From assembly GCA_910585015.1 (NCBI GenBank), contig CAJUCT010000025.1:1-64000 (forward strand): DNA of 64,000 bases. The letters run 5' to 3'. Under the pieces are notes generated by a model. It had not been told where the DNA came from and searched no databases. It saw only the letters and a program-made list of their open reading frames with translations. This document shows positions 16,095 to 23,213 of this stretch, one piece after another. The translations under genes were made by a program, and so were the position numbers. Source of the DNA: an uncultured Acetatifactor sp. (GTDB lineage: Bacteria > Bacillota > Clostridia > Lachnospirales > Lachnospiraceae). The first letter of the stretch is position 1. The number at the start of each line of letters is the position of its first letter.

Positions 16095-17576
16095 ATGAGA
16101 GAGACAGTAAAAACACGTATTCGGCTAAAGGCTATGGTACTGACCATGGCAACGATGATGATGGTCATGCTGGTATTTGGTCTGACGACGATCATCAGTC
16201 ATGCGGAGGATGCAAGGGTGACTGCCAGTTCCGTGAAGATTCGGGCGGGCGCAGATACTGGCACAGAGATGATTGGAGGCGCCCAGCAGGGGCAGCTGCT
16301 GCCCATCACCGGGGAGACCGTTGGGACGGACGGCTACACTTGGTACCAGGTCACTTTTGCCATTGATGGTACTACCAAAACGGGATATGTTCGTTCTGAC
16401 CTGGTGGAAAAAGTCAGTGGCGGCACTTCGACTACCCTCACTTCAACTACCACCACTCCAACTACCACCACTCCGACTACCACCACTCCGGTCACCACTC
16501 CCTCCACCGATGTGGTGGCCGTTGTGCCGATAAACGCCAAGGTGACGGGAGCGGAGGTGAATGTGCGCTCTAATGCTTCCACTTCCGGCTCGATTGTGGA
16601 TACTGTGCGGAAGGATGCGGTTCTGACAGTGGTAGGAACGGCGCAGGACAGCGCGGGCAAGACTTGGTATCAGGTAAACTTCACCAATGCCAGCGGACAG
16701 GCCGCAGGTTTTGTCAGGGAGGATTTTGTCACATTGGAGGGCGAGATTGTACCGGCAGACCAGGTTCCTGTAGAACCGGATCCCCCTGTAGTCACAGATC
16801 CCGTGGAACCCGTGGCCACGCCGGAACCCGAGAGAAAGGATTATGAGACTCAGCTGTATGAAGATGAATGGAATCTGTTGGATTATACAGTGGAAGGGGG
16901 AAGAAGATATGTGATTTCGGAACTGTTCGGCTCCATTGACAAGTATAAAAAGGAGGCTGAAGACAGCGAAGCTAAGCTGAAATCCACTAAGCTCATCATG
17001 ATTATTCTGGTGGTTGCCGTGATTCTGCTGGCTCTGACGGCCACACTGTTGTTCTTTAAGATCAGGGATATGATGGATGCCGCTTACTTTGAGGAAGTGG
17101 AGAAAGAGACGGTCCGCAAGAGACAGGGGCAGAGAAGCACAGGGAAGACCGGTATGCCCACGGTGGGAGATGGCACAAAGCAAGCGGGCAGAGGTCAGAC
17201 CAGAGCTTCTGCCAATGGACAGGCCAGACCAGCAGGCAGTGGTCAAAGAGCCGCCGGAAACGGTCAGACAAGACCTGCGGGCGGCAGCCAACAGGGCAGG
17301 ACGGCGGGAAATGGACAGGCAAGGCCAGCGGGCAGTGGTCAGACAAGGCCTGTTGGCAACAGCCAGAGGAGACCTGCAGGCAGTGGTCAGCAGGCTAAAC
17401 CGGCGGGAGGCCAGGGACGACCTGTCCAACAAGCCGCCAGACCCGCAGCACGTCAGCAGGAAAGGCCGACTTCCCGGGAAAGCCAGAATACATCCGGACA
17501 GCCCAAGAACTTCCTGGCTGATGACGATGAATTTGACTTTGAGTACCTGAACTGGGACGGCGATGAAGAGAATTAA
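16095..17576 (+). CDS. SH3-domain membrane protein with low-complexity cytoplasmic tail
   Basis: A 493-residue protein. A signal-like hydrophobic stretch (residues 12-35, ending SHA) is followed by SH3b domain 1 (about 38-98), a linker of repeated TTTPTTTT, SH3b domain 2 (about 150-215), a Pro-rich linker, an acidic segment, and a single membrane helix (about 302-325, LIMIILVVAVILLALTATLL). The last 150 residues are built from loose repeats of GNGQARPAGSGQ, are strongly basic, and end acidic (DDDEFDFEYLNWDGDEEN). SH3b domains usually bind cell-wall peptides, so the front should be outside and the tail inside. ATG 16095 follows AAGGAAGG. Structured elements fill its leader. The role is unknown; sensing or anchoring at the wall is an inference. 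Confidence 0.75.
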   Translation: MRETVKTRIRLKAMVLTMATMMMVMLVFGLTTIISHAEDARVTASSVKIRAGADTGTEMIGGAQQGQLLPITGETVGTDGYTWYQVTFAIDGTTKTGYVRSDLVEKVSGGTSTTLTSTTTTPTTTTPTTTTPVTTPSTDVVAVVPINAKVTGAEVNVRSNASTSGSIVDTVRKDAVLTVVGTAQDSAGKTWYQVNFTNASGQAAGFVREDFVTLEGEIVPADQVPVEPDPPVVTDPVEPVATPEPERKDYETQLYEDEWNLLDYTVEGGRRYVISELFGSIDKYKKEAEDSEAKLKSTKLIMIILVVAVILLALTATLLFFKIRDMMDAAYFEEVEKETVRKRQGQRSTGKTGMPTVGDGTKQAGRGQTRASANGQARPAGSGQRAAGNGQTRPAGGSQQGRTAGNGQARPAGSGQTRPVGNSQRRPAGSGQQAKPAGGQGRPVQQAARPAARQQERPTSRESQNTSGQPKNFLADDDEFDFEYLNWDGDEEN

Positions 17577-17597
17577 CCGGGCTGCTAAAGAGAAGCG

Positions 17598-17625
17598 GGA
17601 GGAACCCATGAAAGCGGGTTCCTCC
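17598..17625 (+). terminator. Intrinsic terminator after the SH3 gene
   Basis: GGAGGAACCC at 17598-17607 pairs with GGGTTCCTCC at 17616-17625, followed by TACGTTTTATT. Confidence 0.75.
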
Positions 17626-17665
17626 TACGTTTTATTAAATCCTTATTAAATTTATTCCTCCAACT

Positions 17666-17693
17666 TTGCAAAATGCGGCGGGTGTGGTACAAT
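17666..17693 (+). promoter_or_regulatory. Sigma-A promoter of the gntR-clpC-radA unit
   Basis: TTGCAA at 17666-17671 and TACAAT at 17688-17693 are separated by 16 bases. The -10 box runs into the first unit of the 70-base tandem repeat. Confidence 0.7.
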
Positions 17694-17840
17694 GAGCAAA
17701 ATGCTCCGCATTTAACTCTTCTGAACAGAAAGTGCGCCGGAGCGCACGAGGCCGAGGGAAAATGAGCAAAATGCTCCGCATTTAACTCTTCTGAACAGAA
17801 AGTGCGCCGGAGCGCACGAGGCCGAGGGAAAATGAGCAAA
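17691..17840. repeat. 70-base tandem repeat in the gntR-clpC leader
   Basis: Units at 17691-17760 and 17761-17830 are identical, followed by ten bases of a third (17831-17840). Each unit holds two hairpins: ATGC/GCAT around 17701-17711 and GTGCGC-CGGA-GCGCAC at 17732-17747. The array lies entirely between promoter and start codon of the gntR gene. Confidence 0.92.
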
Positions 17841-17881
17841 ACGTGTACTATGTGAAACTTAGATAAAAAGGTGTGTGGCAT

Positions 17882-18259
17882 ATGGTGATAGAAGTTGACT
17901 TTAACAGTGATGAAGCGCTGTATCTACAGCTGCGCAATCAGATCATCATGGGAATCGCTACCGCCCAGTTCAGGGAGGGGGATTCTCTGCCCAGTGTTCG
18001 TCAGCTGGCAGAACTGGTGGGAATCAATATGCACACCGTCAACAAGGCTTATACCGTGCTGAAGCAGGAGGGCTTTGTGAAGGTGGACAGACGCAGGGGG
18101 GCCGTTATTGCCATAGATGTGGATAAACTGCGTACCGTTGCGGAATTGAAAAAAGAACTCCGGGTAATATTGGCCAAGGGAAGCTGTAAAAATATTACCA
18201 GGGAGGAAATGCATGCGTTAATTGACGAAATATATGAGGATTATGGAGGACTGGTGTGA
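17882..18259 (+). CDS. GntR-family repressor, YtrA type
   Basis: A 125-residue cytoplasmic regulator with the GntR winged helix (residues about 8-76: ALYLQLRNQI, FREGDSLPSVRQLAELVGINMHTVNKAYTVL, VDRRRGAV) and a short C-terminal helical part that lacks a large ligand-binding domain, as in the YtrA subgroup. ATG 17882 has AAAAAGGTGT about 10 bases upstream; a GTG at 17873 overlaps that site. Its TGA overlaps the clpC start codon (TGATG), so the two are coupled. By position it should control clpC and radA. Likely operators are the hairpins of the tandem repeat in its leader, which is an inference. Confidence 0.88.
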   Translation: MVIEVDFNSDEALYLQLRNQIIMGIATAQFREGDSLPSVRQLAELVGINMHTVNKAYTVLKQEGFVKVDRRRGAVIAIDVDKLRTVAELKKELRVILAKGSCKNITREEMHALIDEIYEDYGGLV

Positions 18260-20706
18260 TGCAGTCACGTTATACGGAAAAGGCGGAAGCCGCGCTAAAA
18301 CATGCAGAGAGATGTGCCCGTTCCCTGAAGCAGGGTTATGTGGGCACAGAGCATATCCTGGTGGGATTGATGAAGGAAGGCACGGGTGTCGCCGCCAGGG
18401 TATTGGCAGACAACGATGTGTCTCTGGAACAGGTGCTGGAGATGATCAGGGAGTTGATTGCCTTTGAGGGCGGCACTGCCATCAAGGAGAGGGAGGGCTA
18501 TTCTCCCCGGGCGGAAAAAATTCTGGAGGAGGCTCACAGGCAGGCAGAGCGTTTCGGTCAGCCCCGCACCGGTACGGAGCATATCCTGATGGCCCTGATC
18601 AAGGAGGGGGAGAATGTGGCTGTACGCCTGCTGAACACCATGAATGTCTCTACCCAGAAGATCTATGTGGATGTGCTTTCTGCCATCGGGGCAGACCCAA
18701 ACCTGTATAAGGAGGATCTGAGCAGGCGACAGGGAAAGAACGGTAAGACAGGCACACTGGATCAGTACAGTCGTGATCTGACAGCCCTGGCCAGGGAGGG
18801 CAAGCTGGACCCGGTGATCGGCCGGGAGGAGGAGATTCGCAGGGTGATCCAGATACTGAGCCGCAGGACCAAGAACAATCCCTGCCTGATCGGTGAGCCC
18901 GGCGTGGGCAAGACCGCTGTGGTGGAGGGATTGGCCCTGCGCATTGTGGAGGGACAGGTGCCCTTTACCGTGCGGGATAAGCGGGTGCTGACGCTGGATC
19001 TGTCCGGCATGGTGGCGGGCAGCAAATACAGGGGAGAATTTGAGGAGCGGATCAAGAAGGTTATCCGTGAAGTAATTGCGGCGGGCAATGTGATCCTGTT
19101 TCTGGACGAAATGCACACCATCATTGGCGCAGGAGGCGCGGAGGGCGCCATCGACGCCTCCAATATTCTAAAACCCTCTCTGGCCAGAGGGGAGCTTCAG
19201 CTAATCGGCGCTACCACCATCTCCGAGTACCGGAAGTATGTGGAGAAGGATGCCGCTCTGGAGCGCAGGTTCCAGCCGGTGAACGTGGAGGAGCCCACAG
19301 AGGAAGAGGCTATCCATATCCTGGAGGGCATCAAGGAAAAATACGAGACGCACCATCAGGTAGATATCAGTCAGGAGGCTGTGGAGGCGGCTGTACGTTT
19401 GGCAAACCGCTATATCAACGACCGCAACCTGCCGGATAAGGCCATTGATCTGATTGACGAGGCGGCGGCCGCTGCCCGGCTGCAGACGACAAATGTGCCC
19501 TATAAACAGCAGGAACTGCAAAGGCAGCTGAGAGAACTGGATCGGGATCTGGAGGCGGCCATTCGCCGGGAAGATTTCGGGGAGGCCGGAGAGGTGAAGC
19601 GTCAGCAGGATCAGTTGCTGCAGAAGCTGGAGCGCATGAGGAAAAGGGCGGTCAAATCCGGGGAGGAGCCCCGGCTGGTAATCGGAGAGGACGAGATTGC
19701 CGCCGTGGTCTCCATGTGGACCAAGATTCCCCTGCAGAAGTTGGCGGAGAAGGAGAGCGAGCGGCTGTTGAAGCTGGAACAGCTTCTGCACAAGAGGGTC
19801 ATCGGCCAGGAGGAGGCAGTCAAGGCTGTATCCAGGGCCATGCGCAGGGGCCGGGTGGGGTTGAAAGATCCAAACAGGCCAATCGGCTCCTTCCTGTTCT
19901 TGGGTCCCACCGGTGTGGGCAAGACAGAACTGAGCAAAGCGTTGGCAGAAGCCATGTTCGGATCGGAGAATGCCATGATCCGAGTGGATATGTCCGAATA
20001 TATGGAGGGCCACTCGGTGTCCAAGATGATCGGCTCCCCGCCCGGTTATGTAGGCTTTGACGAGGGAGGCCAACTCAGCGAGAAGGTGCGGCGCAATCCC
20101 TATAGTGTGGTGTTGTTTGACGAGATTGAGAAGGCGCATCCGGACGTGTTCAATATCCTGCTCCAGGTACTGGACGATGGTCATATCACTGACTCCAAGG
20201 GCAGGAAGGTCAGCTTCAAGAATACGATACTGATCATGACCTCCAATGCGGGCGCTCAGCGGATCGTGGACCCCAAGAATCTGGGTTTTGCCTCCGACAA
20301 CAGCGTAGCCCGCAACTATGAGAAGATGAAGGCCAGTGTGATGGAGGAGGTAAAGCGCAGTTTTAAGCCGGAGTTTATTAACCGCATTGACGATATTATC
20401 GTGTTCCATCAGCTGGATCATGACAATATGAAGGAGATCATTCAGTTGCTGGCCGGCAGTCTGTGCAAGCGGTGCCAGAACCAGATGGAGATTCAACTGT
20501 CGCTGACCGGCGCCTTGAAAGAGCATCTGGTTGAGAAATATGCGGATCAGAAGATGGGGGCAAGGCCCTTGAAGCGAGCCATACAATCCGTGGTGGAGGA
20601 CGCGCTGGCCGAGGAGATCCTTAAAGGCAATGTGCAGCCGGGAGATACGGTTTCCGCAGGCTATAAGCTGGAGAAGGTTACTTTCACGGTTAAAAACCGT
20701 CAGTGA
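18259..20706 (+). CDS. clpC: ClpC-type AAA+ protease/chaperone subunit
   Basis: An 815-residue double-ring AAA+ unfoldase that feeds damaged proteins to ClpP. Domains: Clp_N double repeat (1-145), D1 with Walker A GEPGVGKTA (near 212) and Walker B VILFLDEMH, the UVR-like linker (near 420-450), D2 with Walker A GPTGVGKTE (near 550) and VVLFDEIEKAHPDV, and the C-terminal small domain. The ATG at 18259 overlaps the gntR stop, with GGAGGA nine bases upstream. The ctsR, mcsA and mcsB genes that accompany clpC in Bacillus are absent, and a GntR repressor takes their place. Confidence 0.95.
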   Translation: MQSRYTEKAEAALKHAERCARSLKQGYVGTEHILVGLMKEGTGVAARVLADNDVSLEQVLEMIRELIAFEGGTAIKEREGYSPRAEKILEEAHRQAERFGQPRTGTEHILMALIKEGENVAVRLLNTMNVSTQKIYVDVLSAIGADPNLYKEDLSRRQGKNGKTGTLDQYSRDLTALAREGKLDPVIGREEEIRRVIQILSRRTKNNPCLIGEPGVGKTAVVEGLALRIVEGQVPFTVRDKRVLTLDLSGMVAGSKYRGEFEERIKKVIREVIAAGNVILFLDEMHTIIGAGGAEGAIDASNILKPSLARGELQLIGATTISEYRKYVEKDAALERRFQPVNVEEPTEEEAIHILEGIKEKYETHHQVDISQEAVEAAVRLANRYINDRNLPDKAIDLIDEAAAAARLQTTNVPYKQQELQRQLRELDRDLEAAIRREDFGEAGEVKRQQDQLLQKLERMRKRAVKSGEEPRLVIGEDEIAAVVSMWTKIPLQKLAEKESERLLKLEQLLHKRVIGQEEAVKAVSRAMRRGRVGLKDPNRPIGSFLFLGPTGVGKTELSKALAEAMFGSENAMIRVDMSEYMEGHSVSKMIGSPPGYVGFDEGGQLSEKVRRNPYSVVLFDEIEKAHPDVFNILLQVLDDGHITDSKGRKVSFKNTILIMTSNAGAQRIVDPKNLGFASDNSVARNYEKMKASVMEEVKRSFKPEFINRIDDIIVFHQLDHDNMKEIIQLLAGSLCKRCQNQMEIQLSLTGALKEHLVEKYADQKMGARPLKRAIQSVVEDALAEEILKGNVQPGDTVSAGYKLEKVTFTVKNRQ

Positions 20707-20782
20707 GAAAAAATGGAAGGCATGTCCTTAGATACGCATTGGGTACGTGGGAGTATGCAGGGATATTCGAATAGAGGAAAAA

Positions 20783-22156
20783 ATGGCACAGGCAAAGAAC
20801 AAATCTGTATTTTATTGTCAAAACTGCGGCTTTGAGTCCACGAAGTGGATGGGGCAGTGTCCCGGCTGTAAGGAATGGAATACCTTTGTTGAGGAAGTCG
20901 TCAAGGCGGCTTCCTTAAAGAATGTGGGCAAGGGGGCAGCGGTAAGAAGCGGCAGCGCTCCCGCCGTGCTGGCAGATATCACCATTCAGGAGGAGGCGCG
21001 CATACAGACCCGCATTGTTGAACTGGATCGGGTGTTGGGCGGCGGCATCGTGCAGGGCTCGTTGACCTTGGTGGGCGGCGATCCCGGCATCGGTAAATCC
21101 ACCCTGCTGCTGCAGACCTGCAGAAAGCTGGCGGCGGACGGCCACAAGGTTCTCTATATTTCCGGGGAGGAATCTCAGGTACAGATCAAGATGCGCGCGG
21201 ACCGGATCGGCAGCTTTGCGGATAATATGCTGCTGCTATGCGAGACCAATCTGGGCAGCATTGCGGAGGTGATCCGCCGGGAAATGCCCAAGGTGGTGAT
21301 CATAGATTCCATCCAGACTATGTACAATGAGGAAGTGTCCGCGGCTCCGGGCAGCGTCTCTCAGGTCAGGGAGTCCACGGGAGTTCTGTTACAGCTGGCC
21401 AAGGGCATGAATATTTCCGTTTTTATCGTGGGCCATGTGACCAAGGAGGGAACGGTGGCAGGTCCCAGGGTGTTGGAGCATATGGTGGACACTGTGCTGT
21501 ATTTTGAAGGGGACAGACATGCCTCCTACCGGATTCTCAGGGGAGTCAAGAACCGTTTCGGCTCTACCAATGAGATAGGAGTGTTTGAGATGCGTCAGGA
21601 GGGTTTGGTGGAAGTCCACAATCCCTCCGAATATATGTTGGAGGGCAGGCCGGAGGGAGCCAGCGGCTCGGTGGTTGCCTGCGCCATGGAGGGTACCAGG
21701 CCGTTGCTGCTGGAGATACAGTCATTGGTCTGCCACAGCAATTTCGGTATTCCCAGGCGACAGACCACCGGCACGGATTTTAACCGGGTGAATCTGCTGA
21801 TGGCAGTGCTGGAGAAACGCTGCGGAGTGCAGCTGTCGGGCTGTGATGCCTATGTGAATATCGCAGGCGGCATGAAGGTCCAGGAGCCCGCCATAGACCT
21901 GGCCATTGTGCTGGCGGCTCTGTCCAGCTTTAAGAACCGGGAGATCAGTCCCCGGCTGGTGGCGTTTGGGGAGGTGGGGCTGTCCGGCGAGGTGCGCTCT
22001 GTCAGTATGGCGAACCAGCGGGTGGCGGAGGCCCGCAAGCTGGGCTTTGATACATGCATCCTTCCGGCTGTGTGCATGAAGGGACTGAAGAGTGACGAGC
22101 GGATGAGACTTATCGGGGTTCGGACTATTCAGGACGCGGTGAATGCGGTGCTGTAG
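20783..22156 (+). CDS. radA: DNA repair protein RadA
   Basis: A RecA-like helicase of 457 residues that helps branch migration during recombination repair. The N-terminal Cys4 zinc finger (YCQNCG, CPGCKEW), Walker A GGDPGIGKST (near 99), the RadA-specific KNRFGS (near 255) and the C-terminal Lon-like domain are all present. ATG 20783 has TAGAGGAAAAA before it; the upstream ATG at 20747 is not used in the family. It follows clpC after 76 bases without a terminator, so gntR-clpC-radA is probably one unit. Confidence 0.95.
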   Translation: MAQAKNKSVFYCQNCGFESTKWMGQCPGCKEWNTFVEEVVKAASLKNVGKGAAVRSGSAPAVLADITIQEEARIQTRIVELDRVLGGGIVQGSLTLVGGDPGIGKSTLLLQTCRKLAADGHKVLYISGEESQVQIKMRADRIGSFADNMLLLCETNLGSIAEVIRREMPKVVIIDSIQTMYNEEVSAAPGSVSQVRESTGVLLQLAKGMNISVFIVGHVTKEGTVAGPRVLEHMVDTVLYFEGDRHASYRILRGVKNRFGSTNEIGVFEMRQEGLVEVHNPSEYMLEGRPEGASGSVVACAMEGTRPLLLEIQSLVCHSNFGIPRRQTTGTDFNRVNLLMAVLEKRCGVQLSGCDAYVNIAGGMKVQEPAIDLAIVLAALSSFKNREISPRLVAFGEVGLSGEVRSVSMANQRVAEARKLGFDTCILPAVCMKGLKSDERMRLIGVRTIQDAVNAVL

Positions 22157-22175
22157 AGAAGTTTCCCGGAAAAAG

Positions 22176-22217
22176 AAAGACTTGAAAATATTGACGATTC
22201 AATACCTTCAAGTCTTT
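22176..22217. terminator. Shared terminator between radA and tRNA-Trp
   Basis: AAAGACTTGAA at 22176-22186 pairs with TTCAAGTCTTT at 22207-22217, with an inner stem TATTG/CAATA. It separates two convergent transcripts. Confidence 0.85.
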
Positions 22218-22222
22218 ATCAG

Positions 22223-22293
22223 CAGGGGAAGAGGGAATCGAACCCCCGTTAACGGTTTTGGAGACCGCCGCACTACCGCTGTACTATTCCCCT
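22223..22293 (-). tRNA. tRNA-Trp (CCA)
   Basis: Read on the minus strand it forms a cloverleaf: acceptor AGGGGAA with TTCCCCT, D-arm with AGCGGTAG, anticodon stem GCGGT/ACCGT around the loop CTCCAAA (anticodon CCA), and T-arm with GGTTCGATTCC. The 71 bases carry no encoded 3' CCA end. Confidence 0.93.
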
Positions 22294-22401
22294 ATGAGAG
22301 CAGTTTTTCACTGACAAAAGCTATTATAACACACCTGTTAGGACTTACGCAAGTATATTTTGCGAATTTTTTATTTATTTCATCAAATTTACCCTTTCGT
22401 A

Positions 22402-22461
22402 GATATTGCTGGCTGCGCCTGCAATATCCCTTAATATGTATTTGGATGTGAAACATCCAAA
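22402..22461 (+). repeat. Paired-hairpin repeat, copy A
   Basis: Hairpin 1 (GATATTGC with GCAATATC, 22402-22428) is followed by hairpin 2 (TTTGGATGT with ACATCCAAA, 22441-22461). Confidence 0.75.
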
Positions 22462-22477
22462 CTTACTTCTTCCCTGC

Positions 22478-22537
22478 ATATCGCAGGCCGTGCCTGCGAT
22501 ATTGCGTTAATGCGTATTTGGAAGTTTTACTTCCAAA
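22478..22537 (+). repeat. Paired-hairpin repeat, copy B
   Basis: Hairpin 1 (ATATCGCAGGC with GCCTGCGATAT, 22478-22502) is followed by hairpin 2 (TTTGGAAGT with ACTTCCAAA, 22517-22537). The base pairs differ from copy A but pairing is preserved on both arms. Confidence 0.75.
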
Positions 22538-22670
22538 CTATTACTTCTCCGGGGGAGCCAGTATGGGACGCTCCGGACGGTCCTGTTAGGAGCAGCTATC
22601 TGGTAGGAACGGGACAACAGCGCGTTTTTAATTTAAAGAAATATACAGAACATAAAACAGGAGGTATGAT

Positions 22671-23042
22671 ATGACACAGGAGATTAGGGAGTGGGCTATG
22701 AAATTGGCAGAGTGCGCGGGACAAGACCAGCAGCGGGCTGAAGAATTTGTGGCTGGGCTGGAAAAATACCGGGATGTACAGGAGGAGTTTTGCTACTATT
22801 ATGAGCGCCAGAATTTTTTGTGCGAAAACCGGGTGGCGGGCTACACTGTTGTGGATATTTTGGTGTGGCAGGTGGATCATTTTAAGGCTTTTCTGGACAG
22901 GCCGGATGAGATGAACCGTTATCGTCAGGATCGGCTGGTGTGGAGCGCCTTTCATACCATGTTGGAGATGAAGGAGCACCCGGAGCAGTATCAGCGGAAG
23001 ATGCAGGAGGAGACAGGGACGGACTACGCAGGGAAATATTGA
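22671..23042 (+). CDS. Hypothetical protein
   Basis: A 123-residue, helical, acidic protein that I do not recognise. It has no membrane segment. Several aromatic residues cluster in FCYYYERQNFLCENRVAGYTVVDILVWQVDHFKAFLD, and two Cys are present. AGGAGGTATGAT gives an excellent ribosome binding site. Two hairpins follow. The repeats just upstream may be part of its leader. The length and composition suggest a small conserved clostridial protein. Confidence 0.65.
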   Translation: MTQEIREWAMKLAECAGQDQQRAEEFVAGLEKYRDVQEEFCYYYERQNFLCENRVAGYTVVDILVWQVDHFKAFLDRPDEMNRYRQDRLVWSAFHTMLEMKEHPEQYQRKMQEETGTDYAGKY

Positions 23043-23052
23043 GAGAAAAAGC

Positions 23053-23084
23053 GACGCGGCCGCTGGGGAAACAGCGGCCGCGTC
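23053..23084. terminator. Perfect 13-bp GC-rich hairpin
   Basis: GACGCGGCCGCTG at 23053-23065 pairs with 23072-23084 across GGGAAA. The T run is weak, so it may be a processing or partial stop signal for the gene at 22671-23042. Confidence 0.6.
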
Positions 23085-23126
23085 TGTGTAAAAGGGGAAT
23101 TCTTCCGGAATATTTGGTAATTACCA

Positions 23127-23151
23127 GTCCAGTTCCGCGACTGGACATTTT
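23127..23151 (+). terminator. Intrinsic terminator
   Basis: GTCCAGT at 23127-23133 pairs with ACTGGAC at 23140-23146, followed by ATTTTT. It closes the unit of the gene at 22671 and faces the leftward gene ending at 23214. Confidence 0.75.
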
Positions 23152-23213
23152 TAGTATACACCAGGTTTTGATGATTGTCCAGTGTTTTAAAAAAATTTTA
23201 AGAATTTGTCAGT

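Larger units (their letters stand above)
22294..22670. other. Intergenic region with tandem paired-hairpin repeats
   Basis: No gene is seen. The region holds two tandem copies of a paired-hairpin repeat (22402-22537) and, after 22545, a GC-rich stretch with inverted words (CTCCGG, GGAGCC). Confidence 0.6.

Noticed and set aside
16443..17609. 388-codon minus-strand frame opposite the SH3 gene
   Set aside because: It mirrors the low-complexity repeats of the SH3 protein and has no start signals.
17691..17840. CRISPR array
   Set aside because: The repeat units are directly adjacent without spacers and only two are complete. No cas gene is present in the window.
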